The notes under the pieces were generated by a model. That model worked only from the letters and a program-made list of their open reading frames with translations. It was not told where the DNA came from and made no database searches. A program made the position numbers and the translations under genes. A stretch of DNA of 64,000 bases. It comes from Sphingopyxis sp. PAMC25046. Its GTDB lineage: Bacteria > Pseudomonadota > Alphaproteobacteria > Sphingomonadales > Sphingomonadaceae. The stretch spans positions 2,666,001 through 2,730,000 of the forward strand of contig NZ_CP039250.1 in the NCBI RefSeq assembly GCF_004795895.1, read 5' to 3'. Positions 1-8,367 of this stretch are shown here, one piece after another; position 1 is the stretch's first letter, and the number at the start of each line of letters is the position of its first letter.

Positions 1-927
1 AGCGGCCTTGAGCCGTCCCGCGTTCGACTGCGTCGCGCCGAGTTGTTCGAAGCTCGACGGCAGGTCGGTGAGCGGCGAGACGAGCACCGGCACCTTCGCC
101 GCGGCGATCTCGCGCGCGACGAGCCAGCCCTCGGTGGCACCGACGAGCACCAGCTTCAGCGCGGGAAATTCGCCCTTCAGCTTCAGCACATTGACGATGT
201 CGACCGCACGGTCGACGCGCACGAACAGCGGCGTCGTGCCGTCGATGACGCGGACAAGCGCATCGGCGTCGGCGCGCTGGATCATCGCGTCATTGCCCCA
301 TTCGGCAAGCGCCGCCGGATTGCGGGCATAGCTGCGCGCCGCGAGCAATTGTTCGCGGAACAGGAGGAAAGTCGCCGCGCGGCTGCCGCCGGCCTTCGAC
401 GCGCCATCCTCGCCGAACGCGACATATTGGAGCGCGCGCGGGCGCGTCACCATGTCCATGTCGTCGGCGAGGTCGACCACCGCGCCCTGCCCTGCGAACA
501 AATTGCTGCTGCCGCCCGGTGCGACGATCGCGCGCGTCACCCCCGACGCACGATTGACCGCGACCGGCGACCCCATCGGGTTCAATGCGGGCGCGATGTC
601 GAGCCCCGCCGAAAAGCGCGTGCGCGGCGCCGAGCGGTCGTTGGTGCCGCTGACCGCGTCGACCTCGGTCAGCCCGACGCGGCTGAACGCCGCGACGATT
701 CCGGGGGTCACATATTTGCCCTCGGCATCGACGCGCTCGATGCCCGCGGGGACCGCGACACCGGCGCCTGCCGCGACGACCTTGCCGGCGCGGACGACGA
801 CGGTGCCACCCTCGATCGGCGCGCTGCCGTCGCCGATGACGAGCTTGGCATTGGTGATGGCGACATCCTGCGCCGCGGCGGGAACCGCAACGATGGCGGC
901 CGCCGAAAGGAGGAGAGCGCGGATCAT
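1..927 (-). CDS. Amidohydrolase-family protein, secreted (3' end outside window)
   Basis: The reading frame is open from ATG 927 to the window edge (about 309 codons) and the C-terminus lies outside. It begins with a cleavable signal peptide (MIRALLLSAAAIVAVPAAAQ), then an amidohydrolase-type N-terminal beta segment (TNAKLVIGDGSAPIEGGTV) and the turn KYVTPGIVAAFSRVG. Here the usual metal-binding HxH after the TPG turn is replaced by AFSRVG. Either this copy lacks that metal site or it belongs to the non-catalytic partner type that accompanies a true amidohydrolase. Its ATG overlaps the stop of the upstream amidohydrolase (ATGA), so the two are translationally coupled and probably act as a pair in the periplasm. 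Substrate unknown; the missing HxH is read directly from the translation. Confidence 0.85.
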   Translation of the reverse strand, partial: MIRALLLSAAAIVAVPAAAQDVAITNAKLVIGDGSAPIEGGTVVVRAGKVVAAGAGVAVPAGIERVDAEGKYVTPGIVAAFSRVGLTEVDAVSGTNDRSAPRTRFSAGLDIAPALNPMGSPVAVNRASGVTRAIVAPGGSSNLFAGQGAVVDLADDMDMVTRPRALQYVAFGEDGASKAGGSRAATFLLFREQLLAARSYARNPAALAEWGNDAMIQRADADALVRVIDGTTPLFVRVDRAVDIVNVLKLKGEFPALKLVLVGATEGWLVAREIAAAKVPVLVSPLTDLPSSFEQLGATQSNAGRLKAA

Positions 928-2327
928 TTCACATCTCCTTCGCCCGGCTGGCCGAGCTCGAAATCGCTCACGGGCCGCCGCTTGGGATCCATCGCGTCGA
1001 ACATCAGCGCGCCGTCGATCCACACCTTTTCGGGGCGCGTATAGGCGCTGAAAGGATTGCCGTTCCACAGCACGACGTCGGCCATCTTGCCGGGCTTCAG
1101 GCTGCCCGTCCGGTCGGCGATCCCCAGCGCCTTCGCCGGATTGTACGACAGCCAGGTCCACGCCATTTCGTCGCTGACATCGATGCCGATGCGGCGCCCC
1201 GCGGCGCGCGCTTTCGCCGCTTCCTGGTTCAGCCGCTGGATCTGGTTCGCGTCGTCCGAGTGGACAATCGTGCACGCGCCGGCCTTGTAGACGAGCGGGA
1301 TATTCTCGGGGACCGAGTCATAGGCTTCCATCTTGAAGCCCCACCAGTCGGCCCACATCGCCGAGCAGATGCCTTCCTTGGCAAGGATGTCGGCGATCTT
1401 GTAGCTTTCGACCGCATGGTGAAAGGTCGACACCTTGTAGCCGAACTCCTTCGACATATCGATGACGAGCGCCATTTCGTCGGCGCGGTAGCAATGGTTG
1501 TGGACGAGTATCTCGCCCGACAGCACGCCCGCGAGCGTCTCCATCGCGAGGTCGCGGTCGACGGCCTTTCCGTCGTCCATCTTCTTCTTGTAGGCGGCGG
1601 CCTTCTGCCAGGTCGCGCGGTTGACCGCGAAATTGCCCATGCGGGTCGAGGGCATCCGCCCCTTGCCACCATAGACGCGCTTCGGATTCTCGCCGCACGC
1701 CATTTTCAGGCCATAGGGCGCGCCGGGGAATTTCATCCCCTGCACCGTGCGCGAGGGCACATTCTTGAGCGTGATCGAGCGCCCGCCCATCAAATTGGCG
1801 CTGCCCGGCAGGATTTGCAGGCTGGTTACGCCGCCATTCGCCAGCGCACGGCTGAAGCCCGGGTCCTGCGGCCACACGCTATGTTCGGACCAGACTTCGG
1901 GGGTCGTCGGCGACGTCGCCTCATTGCCGTCCGAATGCGCATCGACACTCGGGCTTGGATAGTCGCCAAGATGGCTGTGGATGTCGATAACGCCCGGGGT
2001 CAGGAACTTGCCGGTTCCGTCAAAGACCGCGATGTCGGCGGGAATCGGCGTATCGGGACCGCCGATCGCCTCGACCTTGCCTTCCGCCAGCAGCACGGTG
2101 CCATTTTCGATCCGCCCGCCCTCGCCGTCAAAGATGGTGACGTTGCGCACGGCGGTGACCTGCCCCGGATAAGGCTTATAGGTCGACGGATAAGGATCCT
2201 TGTTGAACTTCGCCGGCTTTTCGGCGGGCTTGTCGCTCGCCGAGGCCGTGTCCTTTCCAGTCGCCGCACAACCAACGAGCGCCAGCGACACCGCAGCCAG
2301 CAGGCTGCCCTTCACACCCTTGATCAT
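924..2327 (-). CDS. Amidohydrolase (imidazolonepropionase/dipeptidase-like), lipoprotein signal
   Basis: 467 aa. An N-terminal lipobox (SLALVGCAAT) suggests a lipoprotein. The fold is a composite TIM-barrel amidohydrolase: the N-terminal beta part contains RNVTIFDGEGGRIENGTV, the metal-binding HxH lies in PGVIDIHSHLGDYPSP (about residue 117), and later histidines include EILVHNHCYRADE, STFHHAVESYKIAD and TIVHSDDANQIQR. The C-terminal part contains the typical GSLKPGKMADVVLWNGNPF. It lies 3 bp downstream of a POT peptide transporter and overlaps the next amidohydrolase by 4 bp. The context suggests breakdown of peptides or peptide-like amides outside the cytoplasm together with uptake. The exact substrate cannot be told from sequence. 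Confidence 0.9.
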   Translation of the reverse strand: MIKGVKGSLLAAVSLALVGCAATGKDTASASDKPAEKPAKFNKDPYPSTYKPYPGQVTAVRNVTIFDGEGGRIENGTVLLAEGKVEAIGGPDTPIPADIAVFDGTGKFLTPGVIDIHSHLGDYPSPSVDAHSDGNEATSPTTPEVWSEHSVWPQDPGFSRALANGGVTSLQILPGSANLMGGRSITLKNVPSRTVQGMKFPGAPYGLKMACGENPKRVYGGKGRMPSTRMGNFAVNRATWQKAAAYKKKMDDGKAVDRDLAMETLAGVLSGEILVHNHCYRADEMALVIDMSKEFGYKVSTFHHAVESYKIADILAKEGICSAMWADWWGFKMEAYDSVPENIPLVYKAGACTIVHSDDANQIQRLNQEAAKARAAGRRIGIDVSDEMAWTWLSYNPAKALGIADRTGSLKPGKMADVVLWNGNPFSAYTRPEKVWIDGALMFDAMDPKRRPVSDFELGQPGEGDVK

Positions 2328-2330
2328 CGA

Positions 2331-3950
2331 TTACGCCCCTTTGGGATGGGTACCGGCCGCCTGCGGCTCGCCCAGTTCGCCGCTGCCCGGAACGGCCGGT
2401 TCGCGGTCGGCGAGCGTGTCGAGGTGCATCCACTTCTTCACGATCGGCGACAGCGCCAGCACGACGATGCTGACCCCGATGGTGATCAGGCCGATTTCCC
2501 AATAGATGCCGAGCGTGGCGTCCTTGGTCATCGCGCCGTCATGCCCGCCGGTCGCCTCGCCGATCTTGCCGGCAACGAAATTTCCGACCGCGGTCATGTA
2601 GAACCAGGCGCCCATGATGAGCGAGGCGAGGAAGCTCGGCGCGAGGCGGTTCATCGCGCTCAGCCCGACCGGCGACAGGCAAAGCTCGCCGGTCGTATGG
2701 AGGAGATAGAGCAGGAAGACGAAGAGCACCGGCGTCGCGACCTCGGGCCCGACGCTACTCGCGCCCCACACGAAGACGAGGAAGCCGAGACCGACCTGTG
2801 CGAGCGCCAGCGCGAATTTCGCGGGCGCCGACGGCTCGAGGCCCTTTTTGCCCAGCCATTGCCACAGCGCGGCGAAGACCGGCGCGAACAGGATGATATA
2901 GATGGGGTTGATCGACTGGAACACCGACGCCGGCACGCCGCCCTTGTCGACATATCGGTCGGTGTAGAGGTTGAAGCTGCCGCCGGCCTGTTCGAACAGG
3001 CCCCAGAACAGCGGGTTCAATGCGATCAGGAACAGGATCGCGAACATGCGCTCGCGCGGCTCCTTGTCGAGCTTGAACGATTCGTAAAGCACATAGCCGA
3101 GCAGCGCGAGGCCCGAGATGATCAGCAGGTTCTGGATGATGTCCTGATACTGGACCAGCGCCCACATCACCGCGACGGCGCCGAGGCCGACGGCATAGAT
3201 GGTCATTTCCTTGTTGCGCGGGAGCGGCGCCGGCGCTTCGCCCGCGCCGAGCAGCACATTCTTGCCGAGAACGAAGACGATCAGGCCGGCGACCATGCCG
3301 ATGCCCGCAAGGCCGAAGCCATAGGCCCAGCCGATCTTCTGCCCCAGATATCCGACGAGGATCGTGCCGAGCGCGGCACCGACGTTAATCCCCATGTAGA
3401 AGATGGTATAGGCGGCGTCGCGGCGCATGTCGGTCAGGCGGTAAAGCTGGCCGACCATCACCGAGATATTGGCCTTGAGGAAACCCGAACCGACGATGAT
3501 CAGCGCGAGCGCGAGCCAGAAGACGTTGATCGTCGCATCCTCCTGCCCGCCGACGCCCTCGAACGCCATGAACAGATGGCCGAGCGCAAGGAGAACGCCG
3601 CCGAACAGCACCGCCTTGCGCTGCCCCAGATAACGGTCGGCCAGATAACCGCCGAGCACCGGAGTGATATAGACGAGGCTGGTGTAGGCGCCGTAGATCA
3701 GGTTCGATTTGCCGTCCGAAAACAGCCAGTGCTGCGTCAGGTAGAAGATCAGCAGCGCGCGCATGCCGTAATAGGAAAAACGCTCCCACATCTCGGCAAA
3801 GAAGAGCATATAGAGGCCCTTGGGATGGCCGGCGAATTCGGGCTTCTTGCTGCCGGCGATCAATCCGCCGACGGTCAGGAACACCCCCAAAACGACCAGC
3901 GCGATAACCGCGATCCAGTCGCCTTCGTCCCAAAGGCCTATATCTTTCAT
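2331..3950 (-). CDS. Proton-dependent oligopeptide transporter (POT/PTR2 family)
   Basis: 539 aa with about 12-14 hydrophobic segments. POT hallmarks are visible: AEMWERFSYYGMRALLIFYLT (the ExxERFxYY proton-coupling motif) near residue 50 and the PTR2 signature region around YTIFYMGINVGAALG. Imports di- or tripeptides with protons across the inner membrane. The ATG at 3950 is preferred because AAGGGA lies 7 nt upstream; an in-frame ATG at 3971 would add seven residues. It is the first gene of an operon with two exported amidohydrolases (3-bp gap to the next gene), suggesting a peptide-use module. Divergent from the nitroreductase gene. Confidence 0.92.
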   Translation of the reverse strand: MKDIGLWDEGDWIAVIALVVLGVFLTVGGLIAGSKKPEFAGHPKGLYMLFFAEMWERFSYYGMRALLIFYLTQHWLFSDGKSNLIYGAYTSLVYITPVLGGYLADRYLGQRKAVLFGGVLLALGHLFMAFEGVGGQEDATINVFWLALALIIVGSGFLKANISVMVGQLYRLTDMRRDAAYTIFYMGINVGAALGTILVGYLGQKIGWAYGFGLAGIGMVAGLIVFVLGKNVLLGAGEAPAPLPRNKEMTIYAVGLGAVAVMWALVQYQDIIQNLLIISGLALLGYVLYESFKLDKEPRERMFAILFLIALNPLFWGLFEQAGGSFNLYTDRYVDKGGVPASVFQSINPIYIILFAPVFAALWQWLGKKGLEPSAPAKFALALAQVGLGFLVFVWGASSVGPEVATPVLFVFLLYLLHTTGELCLSPVGLSAMNRLAPSFLASLIMGAWFYMTAVGNFVAGKIGEATGGHDGAMTKDATLGIYWEIGLITIGVSIVVLALSPIVKKWMHLDTLADREPAVPGSGELGEPQAAGTHPKGA

Positions 3951-4135
3951 CAAAGCGTCCCTTTTACCCATTATCGTGGGCGCGGCCTCCCGCCGCGCGA
4001 ATGGGGCAACGTAGCGCGAAAATTGCGTATGGGAAGAATCTAATTGCGCCTGAAACCGGTTCAGCCGGGCCGAAATCCGTTGCGAATCACTCGCAACACT
4101 TGCGCCGGGGCGCGGAAAAGCCCACATGGCGCCCC

Positions 4136-4717
4136 ATGTTCAACGACACCTCTTCGCTCCTCACCCATCTCGCCACCCGCCGCTCGGGCAAGGCGCGCGA
4201 CATGGTCGCGCCCGGCCCCGACGCGGCGGAGCTCAAGAACATCATCGCGCTCGCGCTGCGCACGCCCGACCATGGCAAGCTCGCGCCGTGGCGCGTCGTC
4301 ACGATCGCCGACGACCAGCGCGACGCCTTCGCGGCGCTGCTCAAACGGGCGTGGGTCGCCGAAAACCCCGGCGCGGCGGGCATGGACCTCTCGGCGCTCG
4401 ACCAGTTCGCGCGTCAGGCGCCATCGCTGCTCGTGCTGATTTCCACGCCCGCCCCCGGCGCCAAGATTCCCGCATGGGAACAGCAGATGTCGGCTGGCGC
4501 GGTCGGCATGAACCTGCTCCACGCCGCGCATGCGCACGGCTTCGTCGGCAGCTGGCTTACCGGTTGGGCGGCGTATAGTGCGGAGGTCGCCGCGGCGTTC
4601 GGCGCGGGCGAAAGCGACAAGATTGTCGGCTATTTCTTCTTCGGCACACCGTCGCGCGACCTCGACGAACGACCCCGCCCCGAATATGACGAGGTCGTTC
4701 GCGCCTGGGAAATTTAG
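4136..4717 (+). CDS. Nitroreductase family protein (YdjA-like)
   Basis: 193 aa. The sequence matches small FMN-dependent nitroreductases: an N-terminal ATRRSGKARDMVAPGPD segment, then RTPDHGKLAPWRVVTI (flavin contact region) and the C-terminal IVGYFFFGTPSRD. These proteins reduce nitro-compounds or related electrophiles with NAD(P)H. The in-frame codon at 4001 would add 45 unlikely residues, so ATG 4136 is taken as the start. Physiological substrate unknown. Divergent from the peptide transporter and followed by a GntR regulator on the same strand, which could regulate it, although the 71-bp gap contains its own promoter-like sequence. Confidence 0.88.
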   Translation: MFNDTSSLLTHLATRRSGKARDMVAPGPDAAELKNIIALALRTPDHGKLAPWRVVTIADDQRDAFAALLKRAWVAENPGAAGMDLSALDQFARQAPSLLVLISTPAPGAKIPAWEQQMSAGAVGMNLLHAAHAHGFVGSWLTGWAAYSAEVAAAFGAGESDKIVGYFFFGTPSRDLDERPRPEYDEVVRAWEI

Positions 4718-4740
4718 TTTCAAATGGCAAGCCGAGTTTG

Positions 4741-4783
4741 TAATTAGCCGAATTTGACTGTGCTGCTGTCTTATGGCATTAAG
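4741..4783 (+). promoter_or_regulatory. Candidate sigma-70 type promoter before the GntR regulator gene
   Basis: TTGACT at about 4756 followed about 17 nt later by CATTAA, just upstream of the ATG at 4789. The -10 match is weak. Inferred by eye only. Confidence 0.3.
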
Positions 4784-4788
4784 GCGGC

Positions 4789-5136
4789 ATGCTTGATCAG
4801 TCCAAACCCGTGTACCAGCGCCTGCGCGACGTCATCGCCAACGCCATTCTCGACGGCAGCTATCGCGACGGCGACATGCTTCCTTCGGTGCGTTCGCTTG
4901 CCGCGGAGGAAGGCGCGAATCCCCTGACGGTCGCCAAAGCCTATCAGACATTCCAGGACGAAGGGCTGGTCACGGTCAAGCGCGGGGTCGGCATGTTCGT
5001 CGCCGAGGGCGCGACCGAACGCCTCCGCGACCTGATGCGCGCCGATTTCCTCGCCAACGTCTGGCCCCCGGTCGCGCAGCAGATGCGCCGCATCGGCATC
5101 GACGCGCGGACATTGCTCGATTTGACCGAGGCCTGA
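4789..5136 (+). CDS. GntR-family transcriptional regulator, YtrA-type (short)
   Basis: 115 aa, the length of the YtrA subfamily: a winged helix (residues about 5-75, KPVYQRLRDVIANAILDGSY and LPSVRSLAAEEGANPLTVAKAYQTFQDEGLV) followed by only a short helical tail, with no effector-binding domain. YtrA-type repressors usually control a neighbouring transporter operon. No ABC transporter is adjacent here, so the target may be itself or the nitroreductase upstream. Its stop is 3 bp from the stop of the convergent TPR gene. Confidence 0.92.
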   Translation: MLDQSKPVYQRLRDVIANAILDGSYRDGDMLPSVRSLAAEEGANPLTVAKAYQTFQDEGLVTVKRGVGMFVAEGATERLRDLMRADFLANVWPPVAQQMRRIGIDARTLLDLTEA

Positions 5137-5139
5137 CAG

Positions 5140-6987
5140 CTACCGTCCGATCTGCGCCGCCTTGTCGCGCAAATCCGCCGCGGCCTGCGTTTTTCCGCGC
5201 TTTTCGAGCAATGCGGCATAAAATTCCATGATCCCGGCGTTGAGCGGCTGCAACCGATAGGCGCGGTCGATCAGCACCAGCGCGCGCGCATCGTCGCCCT
5301 TTGCCGCCCACGCCCGCGCCAGTTCGCGCAGGATCACCACGTCGCGGTCGCCGATCCGCCGGCGCACGCGCTCGAAATGCCCGATCGCCTGGTCCCAATG
5401 TTCGAGATCCATCGCGAGGTGCCCGGCAAGCCGGTCGGCGGCGATGCTCGACGGCTGGCCGTCGCGCAGCGCGAGGATCGCCGCGCCCGATCCAGCGTCA
5501 TCGCCCGCGCGGTAGAGCGCGTTGGCGAGGCGGAGCGTCGTGCGCTCGCCGGCGTCGATCGCGCGCGCGGCGCGATAGGCTTCGACCGCAAGGGCGAACC
5601 GCCCGCCCGCGAGCGCGGCATCGCCGAGCAGGATATGCGCATCGGCAACGCCGCGGTTCGCGTCGCGCAGCCGCACGGCGCGGTCGATCGCGCGCGCGCT
5701 GTTGCCGCTCGCAAGGTCGGCGGCGATCGCCGGGATCACCTTGGCCGGATCGAGCGGCGCGGCGTCGGCCGCCATCGTCGCCAGCCCATAATCATCGTCG
5801 AGCGCGAACGGCACCGCTTCGCCCGAGCTGAGCGCCGCCGCGCGGCCGAAATAATCCACCGATTCCATGTCGCGTCCCAGCTCGGCCGCCGCGCGCGCCG
5901 CGAGGATCAGCGACCAACTGTCGGCGTCGGGGCGGCGAACGAGCGGCAGCAGCGCCTCGCGCGCGGCGTCGGCATCGCCGTCGGCCCATTCGGCGGCAGC
6001 AAGAATACGCCGCGCGGTGAAATTATGCGGTTGCTCGGCAAGCAGGCGGTCCGCCCACGTCGCCGCGACCGCCTCGCCCCCAAGTTCGAGCTCGACGACC
6101 GCGCTCAGCAGCATGAAGGACGGCTGTTCGTCGAGTTCGCCGCGCGTGCGCTGGAGCAGGCTACGCGCCAACGCATATTGGCCCGCCCGCGCCGCGAGCA
6201 CCGCCTGCAGATAATAGAGGCGCGGATCGCGCGGCACGATCGTCGCGGCATGGCGCAGCGCCGCCAACATGTCGCGATACCGCCCGAGGTCGCCGAACGT
6301 CGCGGCTTGGTCGATCAGCGCGTCGGCATTGTCGGGGTCGGCTTCGAGCGCACCGGCATACCAGCCAAGCGACGCCTCCAGCCCTTCTTGGTCGCGCACC
6401 AGATTCGCCTTGAATGCCAATGCCGCGCTGTTCGCCTTGTCGAGTTCGATCGCATAATCGACCGCGTCGCGCGCGCCGAGCGTGTCGGCATTGGCCTCAC
6501 GAAAGCGCGCAACATCGACCCATAGGGCCGAATTGCGCGGCAGTTCATGCACCGCCCGGTCATAGGCTTCGCGCGCCGCCGCCAGATCGCCGCTCGCCAG
6601 ATGGACGTCGCCCGCGACCCATGCCGCCTCGCCCATCATTTCGGGGATGACCGGTCCACCCTCCAGCGTTTCGAGCGCGCGCGCGCCTTCGCCCTGCAAG
6701 GCATAGGCGCGGGCGAGCAGCGGCCGCAGCGCCGCATCCTTGGCGCCGGCGCCGAGCGCGCCCTTGACCGCTGCCTCGGCGCCGACCCCGTCGCCGAGGC
6801 GGATCGCGACGCGCGCCAGCATGACGCGCCTTGCAATGTCGCCCGGATCGTCGGCGATCGCCGCCTGCAACGCCGCGCGCTGTTGCTCATGAACCCGGCG
6901 CGGCGTGTCCGGTCCACCGCCGCCGCACGCCGCGAGCAGCAGCGCCGCCACGAGCGGCGCGCCGGTCCAGACGCGGCGGGAGGTCAT
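5140..6987 (-). CDS. prsT: TPR-repeat lipoprotein of the PEP-CTERM/XrtA exopolysaccharide system (PrsT-like)
   Basis: 615 aa. The signal peptide ends in a lipobox (LLLAACGGGG), and the remainder is a chain of tetratricopeptide-type helical pairs (for example SALWVDVARFREANADTLGA, ADAHILLGDAALAGGRFALA). In exosortase A/PEP-CTERM loci a large TPR lipoprotein follows the prsK-prsR two-component genes, and this one starts one base before the PrsR stop codon's 5' neighbour, in the same operon. The assignment rests mainly on that context. It is shorter than the roughly 900-residue PrsT proteins I know of, so it may be a sphingomonad variant. Likely scaffolds or monitors the polysaccharide export machinery in the periplasm (inference). 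Confidence 0.75.
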   Translation of the reverse strand: MTSRRVWTGAPLVAALLLAACGGGGPDTPRRVHEQQRAALQAAIADDPGDIARRVMLARVAIRLGDGVGAEAAVKGALGAGAKDAALRPLLARAYALQGEGARALETLEGGPVIPEMMGEAAWVAGDVHLASGDLAAAREAYDRAVHELPRNSALWVDVARFREANADTLGARDAVDYAIELDKANSAALAFKANLVRDQEGLEASLGWYAGALEADPDNADALIDQAATFGDLGRYRDMLAALRHAATIVPRDPRLYYLQAVLAARAGQYALARSLLQRTRGELDEQPSFMLLSAVVELELGGEAVAATWADRLLAEQPHNFTARRILAAAEWADGDADAAREALLPLVRRPDADSWSLILAARAAAELGRDMESVDYFGRAAALSSGEAVPFALDDDYGLATMAADAAPLDPAKVIPAIAADLASGNSARAIDRAVRLRDANRGVADAHILLGDAALAGGRFALAVEAYRAARAIDAGERTTLRLANALYRAGDDAGSGAAILALRDGQPSSIAADRLAGHLAMDLEHWDQAIGHFERVRRRIGDRDVVILRELARAWAAKGDDARALVLIDRAYRLQPLNAGIMEFYAALLEKRGKTQAAADLRDKAAQIGR

Positions 6988-8367
6988 TCAGCCCTGCATC
7001 CGATATTGTTTGAGCAGGTCGTAGAGCGTCGGCCGGCTGATCCCGAGCAATTTCGCCGCGAGCGAGATATTGCCCTCGCTCTGCGTCATCGCGCGGCGGA
7101 TCGCGACGCGGTCGGCGGCCTCGCGCGCGCTGCGCAGGTTGAGCCACGCTTCGTCGCCTTCGTCCCCCTCGCCGCCCGCCATATCAAGGTCCTCGCGCAT
7201 CACCAATTTGCCGTCGGCCATGATGACGGCGCGCTTGATGCGGTTTTCAAGTTCGCGGACGTTACCCGGCCAGCGCGCTTCGTCGATCGCCTGCAGCGCG
7301 TCGGGCGCAAAGCCGCGCACGCCGGGATTCATTTCGGGCGCATATTGGTGGAGGAAATGGCGCGCGAGCACCACCGCGTCACCCGGCCGCTCGGCGAGCG
7401 ACGGGATTTTCACGACCATCTCGGCAAGCCGGTAATAAAGATCGTCGCGAAAGCTCTGCTCGGCGATCATCGCATCGAGGTCGCGGTGCGTCGCGCAGAC
7501 GATGCGCGTGTCGACCGGAATCGCCTTGCGCCCGCCGATCCGCTCGATCGTGCGTTCCTGCAAAAAGCGCAGCAGCTTGACCTGCAGCGGCAGCGGAATG
7601 TCGCCGACCTCGTCGAGGAAGAGCGTGCCGCCATGCGCCAGCTCGATCTTGCCCTCGGTCGTCTTCACCGCGCCCGTGAAGGCGCCCTTTTCATGCCCGA
7701 ACAGCTCGCTTTCGAGCAGGTTTTCGGGGATCGCGGCGCAGTTGATCGCGACGAACGCGCCGTCGCGCCGCCCGCTCGCCTCGTGCAACCCGCGCGCGAG
7801 CAATTCCTTGCCGGTGCCGCTCGCGCCGAGCAGCATCACCGACACGTCGAGGTTCGCGACGCGCTCGATCGTGCGCGCGACCTTTAACATTTCGGGCGCG
7901 CCGGTAATCATCCCGCCGAGCACGCGATTATCGCCCGCGCCCTGGCTCGCCAGCCGCGCATTTTCGACCTCGAGTTCGCGAACGTGAAAGGCACGTGCGA
8001 CGATCAGCCCCAGTTCGTCGATGTCGATCGGCTTCTGATAGAAATCCCACGCGCCGCTCGCGATCGCGGTCAGCGCGCTCGCGCGTTCGCCGTGCCCCGA
8101 CACGACGATCACCTTGGTATCGGGCTTGGCCTCGAGGATCGCCTTCAGCGTCCGGAACCCCTCGCGCGTCCCGTCGGGATCGGGCGGCAGGCCGAGGTCG
8201 AGCGTCACCACCTCGGGCTCCTCCGCGCGCAGCAGTTCGATCGCGGCGTCATGGTCGCCCGCGACGAACACGCGGTAATCGTCATAGGCCCATTTGAGCT
8301 GCGTCTGCAGCCCGGCGTCGTCTTCGACCACCAGCAATTTACGCAATCCGGTCCCGCCCTCGCTCAT
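6988..8367 (-). CDS. prsR: PEP-CTERM-box sigma-54 response regulator PrsR
   Basis: 459 aa. Receiver domain at residues about 10-125 (LLVVEDD, phospho-acceptor Asp in [14 protein letters not shown], Lys in [13 protein letters not shown]). The AAA+ sigma-54 interaction domain has Walker A GASGTGKE, the GAFTGA loop in [15 protein letters not shown], and Walker [15 protein letters not shown] Fis-type HTH is at the C-terminus ([21 protein letters not shown]). The GAFTGA motif shows it should activate sigma-54 promoters. The ATG at 8367 overlaps the prsK stop as ATGA, so kinase and regulator are coupled. I saw no clear -24/-12 promoter in the nearby intergenic regions. Expected to control exopolysaccharide and PEP-CTERM genes. 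Confidence 0.92.
   Translation of the reverse strand: MSEGGTGLRKLLVVEDDAGLQTQLKWAYDDYRVFVAGDHDAAIELLRAEEPEVVTLDLGLPPDPDGTREGFRTLKAILEAKPDTKVIVVSGHGERASALTAIASGAWDFYQKPIDIDELGLIVARAFHVRELEVENARLASQGAGDNRVLGGMITGAPEMLKVARTIERVANLDVSVMLLGASGTGKELLARGLHEASGRRDGAFVAINCAAIPENLLESELFGHEKGAFTGAVKTTEGKIELAHGGTLFLDEVGDIPLPLQVKLLRFLQERTIERIGGRKAIPVDTRIVCATHRDLDAMIAEQSFRDDLYYRLAEMVVKIPSLAERPGDAVVLARHFLHQYAPEMNPGVRGFAPDALQAIDEARWPGNVRELENRIKRAVIMADGKLVMREDLDMAGGEGDEGDEAWLNLRSAREAADRVAIRRAMTQSEGNISLAAKLLGISRPTLYDLLKQYRMQG

Noticed and set aside
1260-4043. Long plus-strand open frame opposite the amidohydrolase and POT genes
   Set aside because: Arg/His/Ala-rich composition without motifs and exactly antisense to well-recognised genes; a GC-rich shadow.
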